Made by a program: the position numbers and the translations under genes. Shown one piece after another: positions 41,720-51,321 of a stretch of DNA of 64,000 bases; the stretch's first letter is position 1; the number at the start of each line of letters is the position of its first letter. This stretch comes from DATLNM01 sp035536775 (GTDB lineage Bacteria > Actinomycetota > CADDZG01 > WHSQ01), in assembly GCA_035536775.1 (NCBI GenBank), contig DATLNM010000014.1, positions 47,510-111,509 on the forward strand, in the 5' to 3' direction. Under the pieces are notes generated by a model. That model made no database searches and had not been told where the DNA came from. It saw nothing but the letters and a program-made list of their open reading frames with translations.

Positions 41720-43095
41720 ACCTCGGGCTCGGGGACCGCCTCGAGAACCCAGGTGATGGGGCTTGGGAGATCGCGTACCTTTTCGGCCGGACCGTCGGGG
41801 AGGTCTGCCCCAAGCAGCTGTCCGTCCGCGACTCCCCACAGACGGCCATCGAAGACCAGAGGACTATTGCCGAACCACTCTGTGATTCGACCCCGCCCTG
41901 TCAGATCGGCAGCAAGCACGCGTGCCGTTCCATAGCCGGGGGCCAAGACGATGCGCCGGGCCCCATCCCACACGACTTCGAACGCGGCGCCTGAACGTCC
42001 GACATCTCTCGTGACCTCGTCGCCGCTACGCACGTCCACACGGAAACCTTTGACGGGGGCATCGGAGTCGTATGCGGGGATCGAGGTTCCCGCGACACTC
42101 TCTCCATCAGGGCTTAGAGCGATGTCGAGGATCCCATCGACCGAGACCCGCGTTATCGGAGTGATGTCCCCTGATGTGGGGTCGAGCCAGGAGAGCTGCC
42201 GCCCTCGACGACCTTCGGCGAGGTAGACGCGACTTCGGGCGAACTCGGCTGCGCGCGCGGTTCCCGAGTAGATCTCGTCGACATCTCTTCGCTTGACGCG
42301 CAGGATGACACTGCTGGCGCGCGGCAGCATCCCGTCACCGGCGAAGACGAAAACGCTCGTAGCGCGTCTGTTCCTGCAGCTGAGTCCTTGCTCGTAGAGG
42401 CTCGCGTACTTATCGCGTCCGATCGGGAGCCTGACCTCGCGCACGACGTCGAGACTTCCGAGCTTGCGGACGATCAGATAAGGCGACCCAGTTCCCTGCT
42501 CCCGGGCGAGCTCAGCGAACTTGCGGGAACCGGGGCACACGCTGAGATGCGTGGTGTCCCGGCCCCCGAAACCGTAGGCGAGTGTCCGGCCCTTCTCGTC
42601 GAGCGCGATCACTTGGGCGCGTCCGAAGCTGCCTCCCACGAGATAGCGGGTCGGGCCTTTTCCATCAGGAGCGGGAAGGTCCCCGGCCGCCTTGCGCATC
42701 TCCTCGGGTGAGGTCTGGCTGCAGAGGTTGGAGTTCCATGCGTCCTCAGCCATCGTTAGGAACAGTCCGTATTTCTGCCCCTCTTGCACCTCGAGGCCAC
42801 AGCTTGCGCCGTTGGATGCGCTGTGCACCTCGACCTCATTGCCGAACTCGCCCTTGAATACCTCGTCGACCGAGAAGCGATAGATCGTGTCCTCGAAGCT
42901 GTTGGTCTCCCCACCGGGAGTGGGCTCGGTCGCTGGGCGCCGGTCGAGGAAGGTGCCGATGATCGCGCCGTCGGCCTCTTCGAGACGGTCGCGGGGGTCC
43001 GAGTACGCGCAAGAGCATGCCTTCGCGGGGAGCGCGGTCAGAAGCACGATCGCCGCGACAGCGAAGATCAGCTTCATCGAACGGATCCGCAGCAT
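41716..43095 (-). CDS. Secreted NTR-like domain plus C-terminal propeller-like protein
   Basis: 459 residues. The signal peptide (about 5-25) is followed at once by CSCAYSDPRDRLEEADGAII, a start typical of bacterial netrin/TIMP-like (NTR) domains whose mature N-terminus begins with cysteine; the domain runs to about 130 with further cysteines (ASCGLEV, NLCSQ). From about 290 onward there are propeller-like repeats (ISLSP/ALSPDGESVAG, AFEVVWDGARRIVL, SPLVFDGRLWGV). It may bind or inhibit an extracellular protein; that is inference from the NTR fold. Convergent with 41072. Confidence 0.8.
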   Translation of the reverse strand: MLRIRSMKLIFAVAAIVLLTALPAKACSCAYSDPRDRLEEADGAIIGTFLDRRPATEPTPGGETNSFEDTIYRFSVDEVFKGEFGNEVEVHSASNGASCGLEVQEGQKYGLFLTMAEDAWNSNLCSQTSPEEMRKAAGDLPAPDGKGPTRYLVGGSFGRAQVIALDEKGRTLAYGFGGRDTTHLSVCPGSRKFAELAREQGTGSPYLIVRKLGSLDVVREVRLPIGRDKYASLYEQGLSCRNRRATSVFVFAGDGMLPRASSVILRVKRRDVDEIYSGTARAAEFARSRVYLAEGRRGRQLSWLDPTSGDITPITRVSVDGILDIALSPDGESVAGTSIPAYDSDAPVKGFRVDVRSGDEVTRDVGRSGAAFEVVWDGARRIVLAPGYGTARVLAADLTGRGRITEWFGNSPLVFDGRLWGVADGQLLGADLPDGPAEKVRDLPSPITWVLEAVPEPEV

Positions 43096-43375
43096 GGGTC
43101 GGACTCCTTTTCCTTAGGACGCTCTGAGTTACGTCTGTAATGACGGAAAAGGGCCCTCAAAGGTTCCCCCAGTGTCCCGAGTTATTAGTCCGCCAGCATC
43201 GAGAGCGACCCTGGGCGGCGAGGGCAAGGCGCGAGGAGTCGGGCGTACCGGTGAGTACGGACGCGACGAGCAACGCAGCCATCGTCGATGCAGGGTCGCT
43301 CGAATGCGGCCTGATTGGTGACTCGGGGCACAGGGGCAGGGAATCATCGAACGCGGCAGACTGTTGCTCCACACG

Positions 43376-45322
43376 ATGCCGCCCTACCACCGTATGACGC
43401 CGCCCTCGGAACCTGAGAGGCCGGCGCGCCCCGGCACGTTCAGGCGGATCGTCACGACATTCCGCCCATACCGGCGCAAGGTGGCACTCGTCGGGGTCCT
43501 CATCCTGGTGACCTCGGGTCTCGGCTTGATCAACCCGCTTCTGATCAAGGTCTTCTTCGATGAGGTCTTCCTTCAGACGGACGATCCGTCGAACGCTCGT
43601 TACATCCTGTGGGTCGTCCCGCTGATCATGATCGTCACCCCGATCATCGGTGGAGCACTAGGCCTGTGGCAGACGTATACGAACAACCTCGTGGGCCAGA
43701 ACGTGATGAAGGACCTGCGCAACTCGCTGTACGCCCATCTTCAGAACATGCCTCTGCGGTTCTTCACTTCGACGCGTACCGGCGAGATCCAATCGCGGCT
43801 TTCCAACGACGTCGGTGGCGTGCAAGGAGTGCTAACCGATACGGCATCCAGCATCCTGTCGAACATCACCACCGTTCTGTCCACTGTCGTGGCGATGGCG
43901 ATCCTCAGCTGGCAGCTCACGGTGTTGTCCCTCGCGATCCTGCCCCTGTTCCTGATGCTCAGTCGCAAGGTGGGCAAGGTCCGACGCGAGCTATCGGGCA
44001 AGACCCAAGAGTCGCTGGCAGACCTCACGGCCATCATGCAGGAGACACTTTCGGTCTCCGGGATCTTGTTGTCGAAGTCCTTCGGGCGCCAGGCGTTCGA
44101 GGTCGACAGGTTCAAGCGTGAGAATCAAAGGCTGTCGGGCCTCGAGATAAAGCGCACGATGGTCGGGCGAGGGTTCTTCGCGCTCGTTCAGATCTTCTTC
44201 TCGATCACGCCGGCGTTCGTCTACTTCCTGGCCGGTTATCTGTTCCTCGAGGGCAGCATCTCGGGCAATCCAGTAGGCACGATCGTCGCGTTCACGACGC
44301 TGCAGAGCCGGCTGTTCTTCCCGATGGGGCAGCTGCTCAATGTCAACGTCGAGATCCAGTCCTCGCTGGCTCTGTTCGATCGGATCTTCGAGTACCTCGA
44401 TCTGGAACGCGACATCACCGACCGCGACGGTGCGATCGAGCTCGATCCGGATGCAGTGGTCGGATCCGTGCACTTCCGGGACGTCTGGTTCCGCTACGAC
44501 CGTACGCGTCCGGCGCGTTCGGAACAGGACGACCGCCTGTGGACCTTGGGGGGCATCGATATCTCGATCGAGCCCGGCAAGCTTGTTGCGCTGGTGGGTC
44601 CTTCCGGTGCAGGCAAGACCACGATGACCTACCTTATCCCCCGCCTGTATGACGTCGACCGCGGGGCGGTCGAGATCGACGGCATCGATGTACGCGACAT
44701 CCGTCTGGAGTCTCTCGGCGAGATCCTCGGAATGGTCACCCAGGAGACCTACCTCTTCAACTCCTCGGTCCGGGACAACCTGCGCTACGGCAAGCCAGAC
44801 GCGACCGACGAGGAGCTCGCCGAAGCCGCCAAGGCAGCGCATATCTACGACCGCATCATGGAGATGCCTGAGGGCTTCGATACCGTCGTCGGCGAGCGGG
44901 GTTACAAGATGTCCGGCGGCGAGAAGCAACGTCTCGCGATCGCACGAGTGATCCTGAAGGATCCGCGCGTTCTGATCCTCGACGAAGCCACGAGTGCTCT
45001 CGATACCCACTCCGAGCGCCTCGTGCAAGAAGCGTTGTCCCCGCTGATGAAAGGGCGCACGACCCTTGCGATCGCGCACCGCCTGTCGACCATCCTGGCT
45101 GCGGACACGATCCTCTATCTCGATCGGGGCCGCGTGATCGAACGCGGAACCCACGCCGAGCTGCTGGCGCGCGACGGTGCATACGCGGCGCTCTACCACA
45201 AGCAATTCTCCGATGGCCAGGTCGAAACGAGGTGCGAAGATGGCCTCGTTCTTTCCACAGGTGAAGTCGTCGAGGTCCCCTCAGAGAGGGAGCAAGAGGC
45301 GGCGATAGGGGAGGCATCTTGA
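43376..45322 (+). CDS. ABC exporter, fused permease and ATPase
   Basis: About 648 residues from ATG 43376 (ATG 43394 also possible). The type IV exporter permease spans about 30-340 with six hydrophobic segments, including VALVGVLILVTSGLGLINPL and ATPAFVYFLAGYLF-like helices. The nucleotide domain from about 390 has Walker A GPSGAGKTT, Q-loop MVTQETYLFN, signature MSGGEKQR, Walker B VLILDEATSALD and H-loop AHRLS. It works as a homodimer or heterodimer, exporting lipid, peptide or drug. The SDR gene overlaps its end by 4 bases. Confidence 0.95.
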   Translation: MPPYHRMTPPSEPERPARPGTFRRIVTTFRPYRRKVALVGVLILVTSGLGLINPLLIKVFFDEVFLQTDDPSNARYILWVVPLIMIVTPIIGGALGLWQTYTNNLVGQNVMKDLRNSLYAHLQNMPLRFFTSTRTGEIQSRLSNDVGGVQGVLTDTASSILSNITTVLSTVVAMAILSWQLTVLSLAILPLFLMLSRKVGKVRRELSGKTQESLADLTAIMQETLSVSGILLSKSFGRQAFEVDRFKRENQRLSGLEIKRTMVGRGFFALVQIFFSITPAFVYFLAGYLFLEGSISGNPVGTIVAFTTLQSRLFFPMGQLLNVNVEIQSSLALFDRIFEYLDLERDITDRDGAIELDPDAVVGSVHFRDVWFRYDRTRPARSEQDDRLWTLGGIDISIEPGKLVALVGPSGAGKTTMTYLIPRLYDVDRGAVEIDGIDVRDIRLESLGEILGMVTQETYLFNSSVRDNLRYGKPDATDEELAEAAKAAHIYDRIMEMPEGFDTVVGERGYKMSGGEKQRLAIARVILKDPRVLILDEATSALDTHSERLVQEALSPLMKGRTTLAIAHRLSTILAADTILYLDRGRVIERGTHAELLARDGAYAALYHKQFSDGQVETRCEDGLVLSTGEVVEVPSEREQEAAIGEAS

Positions 45323-46083
45323 AGATCGAAGGGAAGGTCGCGCTCGTCACCGGCGGCGCGTCGGGCCTCGGCCTGGCGGTCACCAAGGAGTTGGCGGCGG
45401 CCGGAGCATCTGTTGTCATCGTCGATCTGCCATCGAGCGACGGCGAGGTCGTGGCGAAGGAGCTGGGTGAGCGAGCTCGTTTCGCGCCTGCGGACGTGAC
45501 GTCAGAGGCAGAGGTCGGTGCCGCTGTGGATCTCGCCGCCGAGTTCGGCGGCCTTCACATCGCCGTTAACTGTGCGGGCGTGGGCTTCCCCGGGCGCGTC
45601 CTCACCAAAGACGGGGCCGCCATCGATCTCGAGCGCTTCGAGTTCGTCGTGCGCGTCAACCTGATCGGGACTTTCAACGTCATTCGGCTCGCTACCGCGA
45701 GGATGGCCGCAGGAGAGCTCGATGGGAACGAACGTGGTGTCATCGTGAACACCGCGAGCATCGCTGCTTTCGACGGCCAGATCGGTCAGGCGGCCTACTC
45801 AGCGTCCAAAGGCGGCGTGGTCGGTATGACGCTCCCCATCGCGCGTGACCTCGCGAGCCGTCAGATCAGATGCGTCACGGTCGCGCCGGGCATCTTCGAC
45901 ACGCCGATGTTGGCTGGGCTCCCCGAGGAAGCTCGCACCAAGCTGGCCGAGAACGTTCCGCACCCGCACCGCCTCGGCGACCCTTCTGAGTTCGCGGCGT
46001 TGGTCCGTCACATCGTCGAGAACGAGATGCTGAACGGCGAGACGATCCGCCTCGACGGCGCCCTCCGCATGCCCCCCAAATAA
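45319..46083 (+). CDS. Short-chain dehydrogenase/reductase (HSD10-like)
   Basis: 254 residues from TTG 45319, overlapping the ABC gene stop, with GGGGAGG 5-6 bases upstream. The SDR marks are TGGASGLG (cofactor loop, residues 11-18), VDLPSSD (acidic end of beta2, so NAD rather than NADP), NCAGVG, catalytic Ser in NTASIAAF and YSASKGG (Tyr/Lys). The length and the central TKDGAAIDLERFEFVVRVNL pattern recall type 2 3-hydroxyacyl-CoA dehydrogenases. Cytosolic; substrate not certain. Confidence 0.92.
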   Translation: MKIEGKVALVTGGASGLGLAVTKELAAAGASVVIVDLPSSDGEVVAKELGERARFAPADVTSEAEVGAAVDLAAEFGGLHIAVNCAGVGFPGRVLTKDGAAIDLERFEFVVRVNLIGTFNVIRLATARMAAGELDGNERGVIVNTASIAAFDGQIGQAAYSASKGGVVGMTLPIARDLASRQIRCVTVAPGIFDTPMLAGLPEEARTKLAENVPHPHRLGDPSEFAALVRHIVENEMLNGETIRLDGALRMPPK

Positions 46084-46106
46084 AGTAAAGAGGCCCGACC
46101 AGAAGG

Positions 46107-46427
46107 TCAGACCGTGGAGGGAGCCATGTCCCGGTCGGCGGCCCTCTCGGCCGCTTCCCGGTCGAGATCGCGCCATTCTTTCTCTGCCCACCGGAGCTTC
46201 TCGACCGCCGACGCGAGGTCCAGGAAGTGCACGGGGACGATCGACGCACGCGGGCGGAGATAGGCGTCGCCGATGAGGGCATCCAGCTCGCGCCGAGCCT
46301 CGACGAGCCGCTCGTGGATCTTTCGAAGTCTCTCTTCCCTATCGGGAGTGGGCCCAGGGGCGCTCAGAGCAGGCTCCTTGTCGGTCGTCGCGGAAAAGAA
46401 TGACGCTGGTATCGCTGGGGTCCTCAA
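46107..46427 (-). CDS. Small helical hypothetical protein
   Basis: 106 residues. From about residue 30 it is strongly helical and charged (REERLRKIHERLVEARRELD, then ASAVEKLRWAEKEWRDLDRE), likely a short coiled coil; a middle segment reads RPRASIVPVHFLDLA. The only in-frame start covering the helix is TTG 46427, without a clear RBS, so the N-terminus is unsure. It converges with the SDR gene and diverges from tldD. Function unknown. Confidence 0.48.
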   Translation of the reverse strand: MRTPAIPASFFSATTDKEPALSAPGPTPDREERLRKIHERLVEARRELDALIGDAYLRPRASIVPVHFLDLASAVEKLRWAEKEWRDLDREAAERAADRDMAPSTV

Positions 46428-46539
46428 CCGAGGCTAGAAGCCGAGGGTACATCGACCTCCTGAGAGGCACAAACGCACGAGCGTCCCGCGACGTGCAGTG
46501 GGGAGTCTGGGCGGACGTATTCGCCCCTATCCTGTGGCG

Positions 46540-47919
46540 ATGCTCGCCGACGGGGTCGTGAAAGCCGCCCTCGCCGCGGCCCTGGAGGGCGGCGGCGAGG
46601 TCTCGGAGATCTTCTTCGAGGAGCGGACGTCCTCGTCCATGAGGCTCGAGCAGAGCAGGGTCGAGGACGTCTCCTCGGGGCGCGACGCCGGGGCCGGGAT
46701 CCGGGTCATGGCCGGCGACCGGGCCTCCTACGCCTTCACGAATGTATTGACCCAAGAGTCGCTGGTCGAGGTTGCGCGCGCCGCCGGCGCGGGCCTGTCG
46801 TCGACGAGGGGCATCGCCCTGGATCTCACGAAGAGAGAGGCCGCATCGCACCCGGTCACGCGAAGACCTGAGGAGGTCGATCCCGGAGACAAGGTCGCAG
46901 CGCTTCAAACCGCCGATGCAGCGGCGCGCGACGCAGGCGGCGAGGTTGCACAGGTGACTGCCTCGTACATGGACATCCGCCAGCGGGTGATGGTGGCCAA
47001 CTCCGAAGGCCTGCTCGCCGAGGACGACCGCACGAGAGTGCGGTTCGCGGTGCAGGTCGTTGCCGCGCGCAACGGCACCATCGCGACCGGATTCGAGGCT
47101 CCCGGCCACTCGGGCGGATACGAGTTGCTCGACGTCTTCACTCCGGCCGAGCTCGGGGCGAAGGCGGGCGCAAAGGCGGTCCGGATGCTCGACGCACGGC
47201 CTTCTCCAGCAGGTCAGTTCCCCGTTGTGCTCGCCCCCGGTTCCGGCGGCGTTCTCATCCATGAGGCATGCGGCCATGGGCTGGAAGCTGACACCCTCGT
47301 CAAGGACGCGAGCGTGTACGCGCGCCGGCAAGGGGAACGCTTCGGCTCCGAGATGGTGACCATCGTCGATGACGCAACGATCTCGGGGGCGTGGGGATCT
47401 TTTGCTGTAGACGACGAAGGAACCGTCGCGCAGCGCACCGTCCTTTTCGACCGCGGCGTCCTGGTCGGGCACATGAGCGATCGACGTGCCGCGGTGAAGA
47501 TCGATCATCCACCCACCGGCAACGGCCGCCGTCAGTCCTACGCGCATCTTCCGATCGTGCGTATGACGAACACCGATCTCCTCCCCGGCCCCGACGATGC
47601 GGACGAGATCATCCGGTCGGTTGCAAAGGGTGTCTACGCCGGCACCTTCGCGGGAGGCGAGGTGAATCCGGCAACCGGCAACTTCGTATTCGGGATGTCC
47701 GAGGCGTACTGGATCGAGAATGGCGAGATCGCATATCCGCTGAAAGGCGGGACGCTGATCGGCAATGGTCCGGAGGTCCTTGGTGCGATCGAGGCGATCG
47801 GTTCGGACTTCGGACGTAAAGAGGGCGTTTGTGGCAAGGACGGCCAGCATGCTCCCGTCACCAACGGCATGGCGACGGTGTTGCTCCGCACTATGACGGT
47901 TGGAGGCACGGAGGCGTGA
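46540..47919 (+). CDS. tldD: Metalloprotease TldD
   Basis: 459 residues from ATG 46540 (GTG 46534 possible). It has the TldD marks: N-terminal SSSMRLEQSRVEDVSS, the zinc motif HEACGHGLEAD (His241, Glu242, His246), and a C-terminal VCGKDGQ with the cysteine ligand. TldD pairs with TldE/PmbA in a heterodimeric Zn protease that degrades unfolded short peptides; in E. coli it matures microcin B17 and acts on CcdA. The partner gene overlaps by GTGA at 47916. Cytosolic. Confidence 0.95.
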   Translation: MLADGVVKAALAAALEGGGEVSEIFFEERTSSSMRLEQSRVEDVSSGRDAGAGIRVMAGDRASYAFTNVLTQESLVEVARAAGAGLSSTRGIALDLTKREAASHPVTRRPEEVDPGDKVAALQTADAAARDAGGEVAQVTASYMDIRQRVMVANSEGLLAEDDRTRVRFAVQVVAARNGTIATGFEAPGHSGGYELLDVFTPAELGAKAGAKAVRMLDARPSPAGQFPVVLAPGSGGVLIHEACGHGLEADTLVKDASVYARRQGERFGSEMVTIVDDATISGAWGSFAVDDEGTVAQRTVLFDRGVLVGHMSDRRAAVKIDHPPTGNGRRQSYAHLPIVRMTNTDLLPGPDDADEIIRSVAKGVYAGTFAGGEVNPATGNFVFGMSEAYWIENGEIAYPLKGGTLIGNGPEVLGAIEAIGSDFGRKEGVCGKDGQHAPVTNGMATVLLRTMTVGGTEA

Positions 47920-49280
47920 GCGCCGATGGGTTGCTCGATGCGGTCCGATCGATCGCCGGACGCGCCGAAGGAGGAGAAGCCCTCGAGGCGTGGGCAAGTC
48001 ACGAACGCGAGTTCGAGGTCAAGGTTCACGGTGGTGAGGTGGAGTCCATCTCGGTATCCGAGCCGCGCGGGATCGGCGTCAGGATTATCGACGACGGGCG
48101 CATGGGCTTCTCTTTCACGACCGATCTGACCGAGGGCGGTGTCGATGCCGTCCTCGCTGCAGCGCGGAGTAACGCGCGCTGGACGACGCCGGACGAATGC
48201 GCCCGCATCGGGACCATCTCGGCGGCCGGTACCGATCCGTCACTGCTCCTGCTGACGTCCCCCGCGTTTGGCGATGCGACACCAGCCGACAAGGTAAGTC
48301 TCGCCCTGGAGCTCGAGCGCGCCGCGCGCGCCCTGGATCCGCGCGTCCGGACGGTCGAGGATGCCGTCTATGCAGACACCGATACGTCGCTGGCGATCGC
48401 GACCTCTGCCGGGGCGGAGGGATCGTTCCGGCGGACCGATGCGTGGTGTTACGTCGTCGCGATCGCGACCGAGGGTGACGACACCGAAGTCGCGTTCGAT
48501 TTTGACCTCGCGCGAGCCCTAGACGGGCTCGATCCCGCAGACGTGGCCGCGCGCGCCGTCGCGAAAGCGGTCGGAGTCCTGGGCGCGCACAAGATCCCAT
48601 CGGCTCGGATGCCTGTGATCTTCGACCCCTACACCGCGGCGCAATTCCTCGGCGTGCTCGGCAACGCGATCACAGCGGAGGCGGTTCAAAAGGGACGTTC
48701 GCTGTTCGCCGGGAAAGAAGGCGAAGCGGTCGCGGCGGCCAGTTTGTCGTTGATCGACGACGGGCGCGTTCCCGGCGCGCCCGGCTCCGCGCCCTGGGAT
48801 GCAGAAGGCGTGCCGACGACGCGTACCGTCGTGATCGAGGCAGGCCGCCTGAACTCGTTCCTTTACGACTCGACCACGGCATGCCGCGCCGGGCGCGATT
48901 CCACCGGCAACGCCGCGCGTGCAGGCTTCAAGTCGGCCCCGAAACCGTCTGCGACGAACCTGACCATCGAGTCGACCGGGCACAGCCGAGCTGATGTTCT
49001 TGCCGCAGCCGGGGCCCGGGCGTTCCTGGTGCAGGACTTCCACGGGGTGCATTCGGGCGCCAACCCGATCTCCGGCGACTTCTCGGTCGGCGCGACGGGT
49101 CGTCTCGTCTCTGGGGGTGAAGTCGGCGAGGCCGTGAAGGAAGTGACCATCGCCGCTCCGATGCTCGAGATCCTGTGTGGGATCGAGGCCGTCGCGGACG
49201 ACCTTCGGTGGCTCCCCTTCGGGGGTTCCTATGGCGGAGCGACGACGCTGATCGCGGAGATGACGGTAGCGGGCAGTTAA
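47916..49280 (+). CDS. pmbA: TldE/PmbA, partner subunit of TldD
   Basis: 454 residues from GTG 47916, in GTGA overlap with tldD. It shows EFEVKVHGGEVESISVSEPR and GIGVRIIDDGRMGFSFT, the N-terminal fold shared with TldD, and lacks the HExxxH zinc motif, as expected for the non-catalytic-metal subunit. The C-terminus (FLVQDFHGVHSGANPISGDF, then SVGA) is well conserved in PmbA. Close coupling ensures equal amounts of both subunits. Confidence 0.94.
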   Translation: MSADGLLDAVRSIAGRAEGGEALEAWASHEREFEVKVHGGEVESISVSEPRGIGVRIIDDGRMGFSFTTDLTEGGVDAVLAAARSNARWTTPDECARIGTISAAGTDPSLLLLTSPAFGDATPADKVSLALELERAARALDPRVRTVEDAVYADTDTSLAIATSAGAEGSFRRTDAWCYVVAIATEGDDTEVAFDFDLARALDGLDPADVAARAVAKAVGVLGAHKIPSARMPVIFDPYTAAQFLGVLGNAITAEAVQKGRSLFAGKEGEAVAAASLSLIDDGRVPGAPGSAPWDAEGVPTTRTVVIEAGRLNSFLYDSTTACRAGRDSTGNAARAGFKSAPKPSATNLTIESTGHSRADVLAAAGARAFLVQDFHGVHSGANPISGDFSVGATGRLVSGGEVGEAVKEVTIAAPMLEILCGIEAVADDLRWLPFGGSYGGATTLIAEMTVAGS

Positions 49281-49304
49281 CCCACCCGCCCAGCTAGTGG
49301 GGCG

Positions 49305-50111
49305 CTATCCCAACGCGACGTAGAACACGACACCCGCGATGACGCAGTACACCGCAAAGGGATAGAGCGTGTTGTTGCGGAGGTACCGGAGCAATCCGGC
49401 GATCGCTGCGTAGGACACGACGAGCGATGCGACGAATCCGGCAACGCCCGCTCCGAACCCGACCGTCGATGCGCCGAGTTCGGGAACCTTGAGCGCGGCT
49501 GCTCCTGCAAGTGCCGGGATCGCAAGAAGGAATGAGAAGCGGGCCGCTGCTGCGCGCGACACGGCCCCGGCCAGTCCGGCCGCGATGGTGGCGCCCGAGC
49601 GGGACACGCCGGGAAATATCGCGATCGCCTGCGCCGTGCCGAACGCCAGCGCGTCCCACACCCCGAGGTCCTCGACCTCGCGGAGGCCATCCCTCCTGGA
49701 AGCTCGGTCGACATGGAACCGGTATGCGAGCTCGCCCGCGACGAGGATCGCCGCCGTGATCAGCAGCTGCAGGGCTGCGACCCGGCCCTCGGTGAACGCC
49801 TCCTCGAAGTAATCACCGAACAAGAAACCTGCGAGGGCTGCGGGAACGGTCCCGAGCGCGAGGAGGCCAACGAGCCTCAACGCAGGACGCTCGCGCCTCA
49901 GCGCGCCACCCACGACTCCAAGGAGGTCGCGTGCGAAGTAGACGACCAGCGCGATCAACGACGCGACATGGAGCAGAACGTCGAATGCGAGGCCGGGGTG
50001 ATCCCACCCGAAAAGCTCCGGAACGACGACGAGGTGCCCCGACGACGAGATCGGGATGAACTCGGTGAGCCCTTGGACCGTGCCCAGGATGACCGCTTCG
50101 AGGAGTGACAC
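49305..50111 (-). CDS. uppP: Undecaprenyl-diphosphatase UppP (BacA)
   Basis: 268 residues from GTG 50111. The two family signatures are clear: GLTEFIPISSSGHL (about 18-31) and IAIFPGVSRSGATIAAGL (about 160-177), with the Arg and Ser residues of the active site. Eight or so transmembrane segments are readable. It recycles undecaprenyl phosphate from the diphosphate at the outer face of the membrane for peptidoglycan synthesis, and gives bacitracin tolerance. No clear RBS is seen before the start; an upstream start would add a Pro-rich leader. It converges with pmbA. Confidence 0.95.
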   Translation of the reverse strand: MSLLEAVILGTVQGLTEFIPISSSGHLVVVPELFGWDHPGLAFDVLLHVASLIALVVYFARDLLGVVGGALRRERPALRLVGLLALGTVPAALAGFLFGDYFEEAFTEGRVAALQLLITAAILVAGELAYRFHVDRASRRDGLREVEDLGVWDALAFGTAQAIAIFPGVSRSGATIAAGLAGAVSRAAAARFSFLLAIPALAGAAALKVPELGASTVGFGAGVAGFVASLVVSYAAIAGLLRYLRNNTLYPFAVYCVIAGVVFYVALG

Positions 50112-50191
50112 GGCGAGGACGGTAGCAGGAGGCGGCCGCCCAAGAGCGAACCTGGACCGCGGCGAAGACAATCAATCCCGGGAGGCATCTG

Positions 50192-50905
50192 ATGATCAAG
50201 CGATCCATGACGGTCGTGGCTTTGGGCCTACTCACCGTGCTGGTCTTCGCGAACGTGGCCTACGCCGACTTCACTCCCGTGTTCACGCTGGAGACTTCTA
50301 ACACCGTGATCAACGGCAACCCCGAGGTCAAGATCCACATGGAGTTCGACGAGGAAGACGAGGAGATCGGCAACTTCAAGATGACGATCCCGAAGGGGTT
50401 CATCATCGCGGGTGACGACCAGATCCCTGAGGTGCCCGCCTCTCCTCCTGCCCCTCTGGGAAAAGAAGGCGAGGAGATCGGTAGTGGCACCATCACGATC
50501 GAAGGCGGTCTTGCATGTCGGCCGGGTCCCGAGGGTGGCATTCCGCTCTCGACCGCAGTGAACATCGACGCCACGCTTTACGAGCGGACGCGCACCGACG
50601 ACGAGATCGACGCGGGCGTCCATGCGGTCTGGTTCCTCGACATCGAGCCGCTCAACCGAGTGAGGTTGCTCGTCAAGGGCAGTCCCTTGACCGGGTGGAC
50701 GGTCGAAGGGGCACCGACCCCCAGCGACAACACCTGTAACCCGCTGGTCGTCGACATCACCATCAACGCACAGTCCGAGTCGGGCGTCCCTCTGATCACC
50801 AACCGCCCAAAGCCCGGGAAGGTGACGTTCCTGGCCGAGATCGCAAGTCAGGATTCCCCGACCGTCGCAATGTTCACCCACCAGGTCGTGCTGACCAAGG
50901 TCTGA
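50192..50905 (+). CDS. Secreted acidic protein, unknown
   Basis: 237 residues from ATG 50192 with GGGAGG 7-12 bases upstream. The signal peptide (about 6-25) ends at VAYAD. The mature part begins FTPVFTLETSNTVINGNPE, then an acidic stretch (EFDEEDEEIGNFKMTIPKG) and a beta-rich domain with LACRPGPEGG and DNTCNPLVVD cysteines, ending in HQVVLTKV. It resembles exported beta-sandwich proteins with an Ig-like layout. No family recognised. Confidence 0.78.
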   Translation: MIKRSMTVVALGLLTVLVFANVAYADFTPVFTLETSNTVINGNPEVKIHMEFDEEDEEIGNFKMTIPKGFIIAGDDQIPEVPASPPAPLGKEGEEIGSGTITIEGGLACRPGPEGGIPLSTAVNIDATLYERTRTDDEIDAGVHAVWFLDIEPLNRVRLLVKGSPLTGWTVEGAPTPSDNTCNPLVVDITINAQSESGVPLITNRPKPGKVTFLAEIASQDSPTVAMFTHQVVLTKV

Positions 50906-50927
50906 CCGAAGATAGAGGTGGCGCCCG

Positions 50928-51242
50928 CTAGGCGGACTTCTCCGCTGCTGGCTTCTCCTTAGGGGCGGCCTTCGCCTCGGATTTCGACCCGGATTTCGAT
51001 TCGGACTTGGCTTCGGAGCCCGACGACTTCGAGCCCTCCGAGGAGGTCTTCGTTTTCGAGCTGCCCTTCTTGGCATCGGTCGAGTAGAACCCGGAGCCCT
51101 TGAAGACGATGCCGACCGGTGAGTAGAGCTTGCGGAGGACGCCACCGCACAGGGGACATACGTCGAGGGGTGGATCCTCGAAGCGCGCCTTCTGCTCCGT
51201 GCGCTCACCGCACGCGGTGCATGCGTACTCGTAGGTCGGCAT
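50928..51242 (-). CDS. FmdB-type zinc ribbon protein with Ser/Lys-rich tail
   Basis: 104 residues from ATG 51242 with GAGGAAA upstream. The start MPTYEYACTACGE and the pair CPLCGG give a CxxC-CxxC zinc ribbon of the FmdB/CxxC_CXXC_SSSS family, named for proteins near formamidase genes. VLRKLYSPVGIVFKGSGFYSTD is the usual second half. From about residue 60 the chain is almost only Ser, Lys, Glu, Ala and Gly and should be disordered. Role unknown; a regulator or ribosome-related function has been proposed for the family. Confidence 0.9.
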   Translation of the reverse strand: MPTYEYACTACGERTEQKARFEDPPLDVCPLCGGVLRKLYSPVGIVFKGSGFYSTDAKKGSSKTKTSSEGSKSSGSEAKSESKSGSKSEAKAAPKEKPAAEKSA

Positions 51243-51321
51243 TTTTTCCTCTTCCAAACGAACGTGTGCTGGAATCCTAAGGTCTTAGAGTAAGAGCCCC
51301 CGAACTGGAAATGAGGGACGG

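Noticed and set aside
46084..46114. Hairpin after the SDR gene as terminator
   Set aside because: The best stem (GGCCCGACC with GGTCAGACC) has two mismatches and a short loop; too weak to call.
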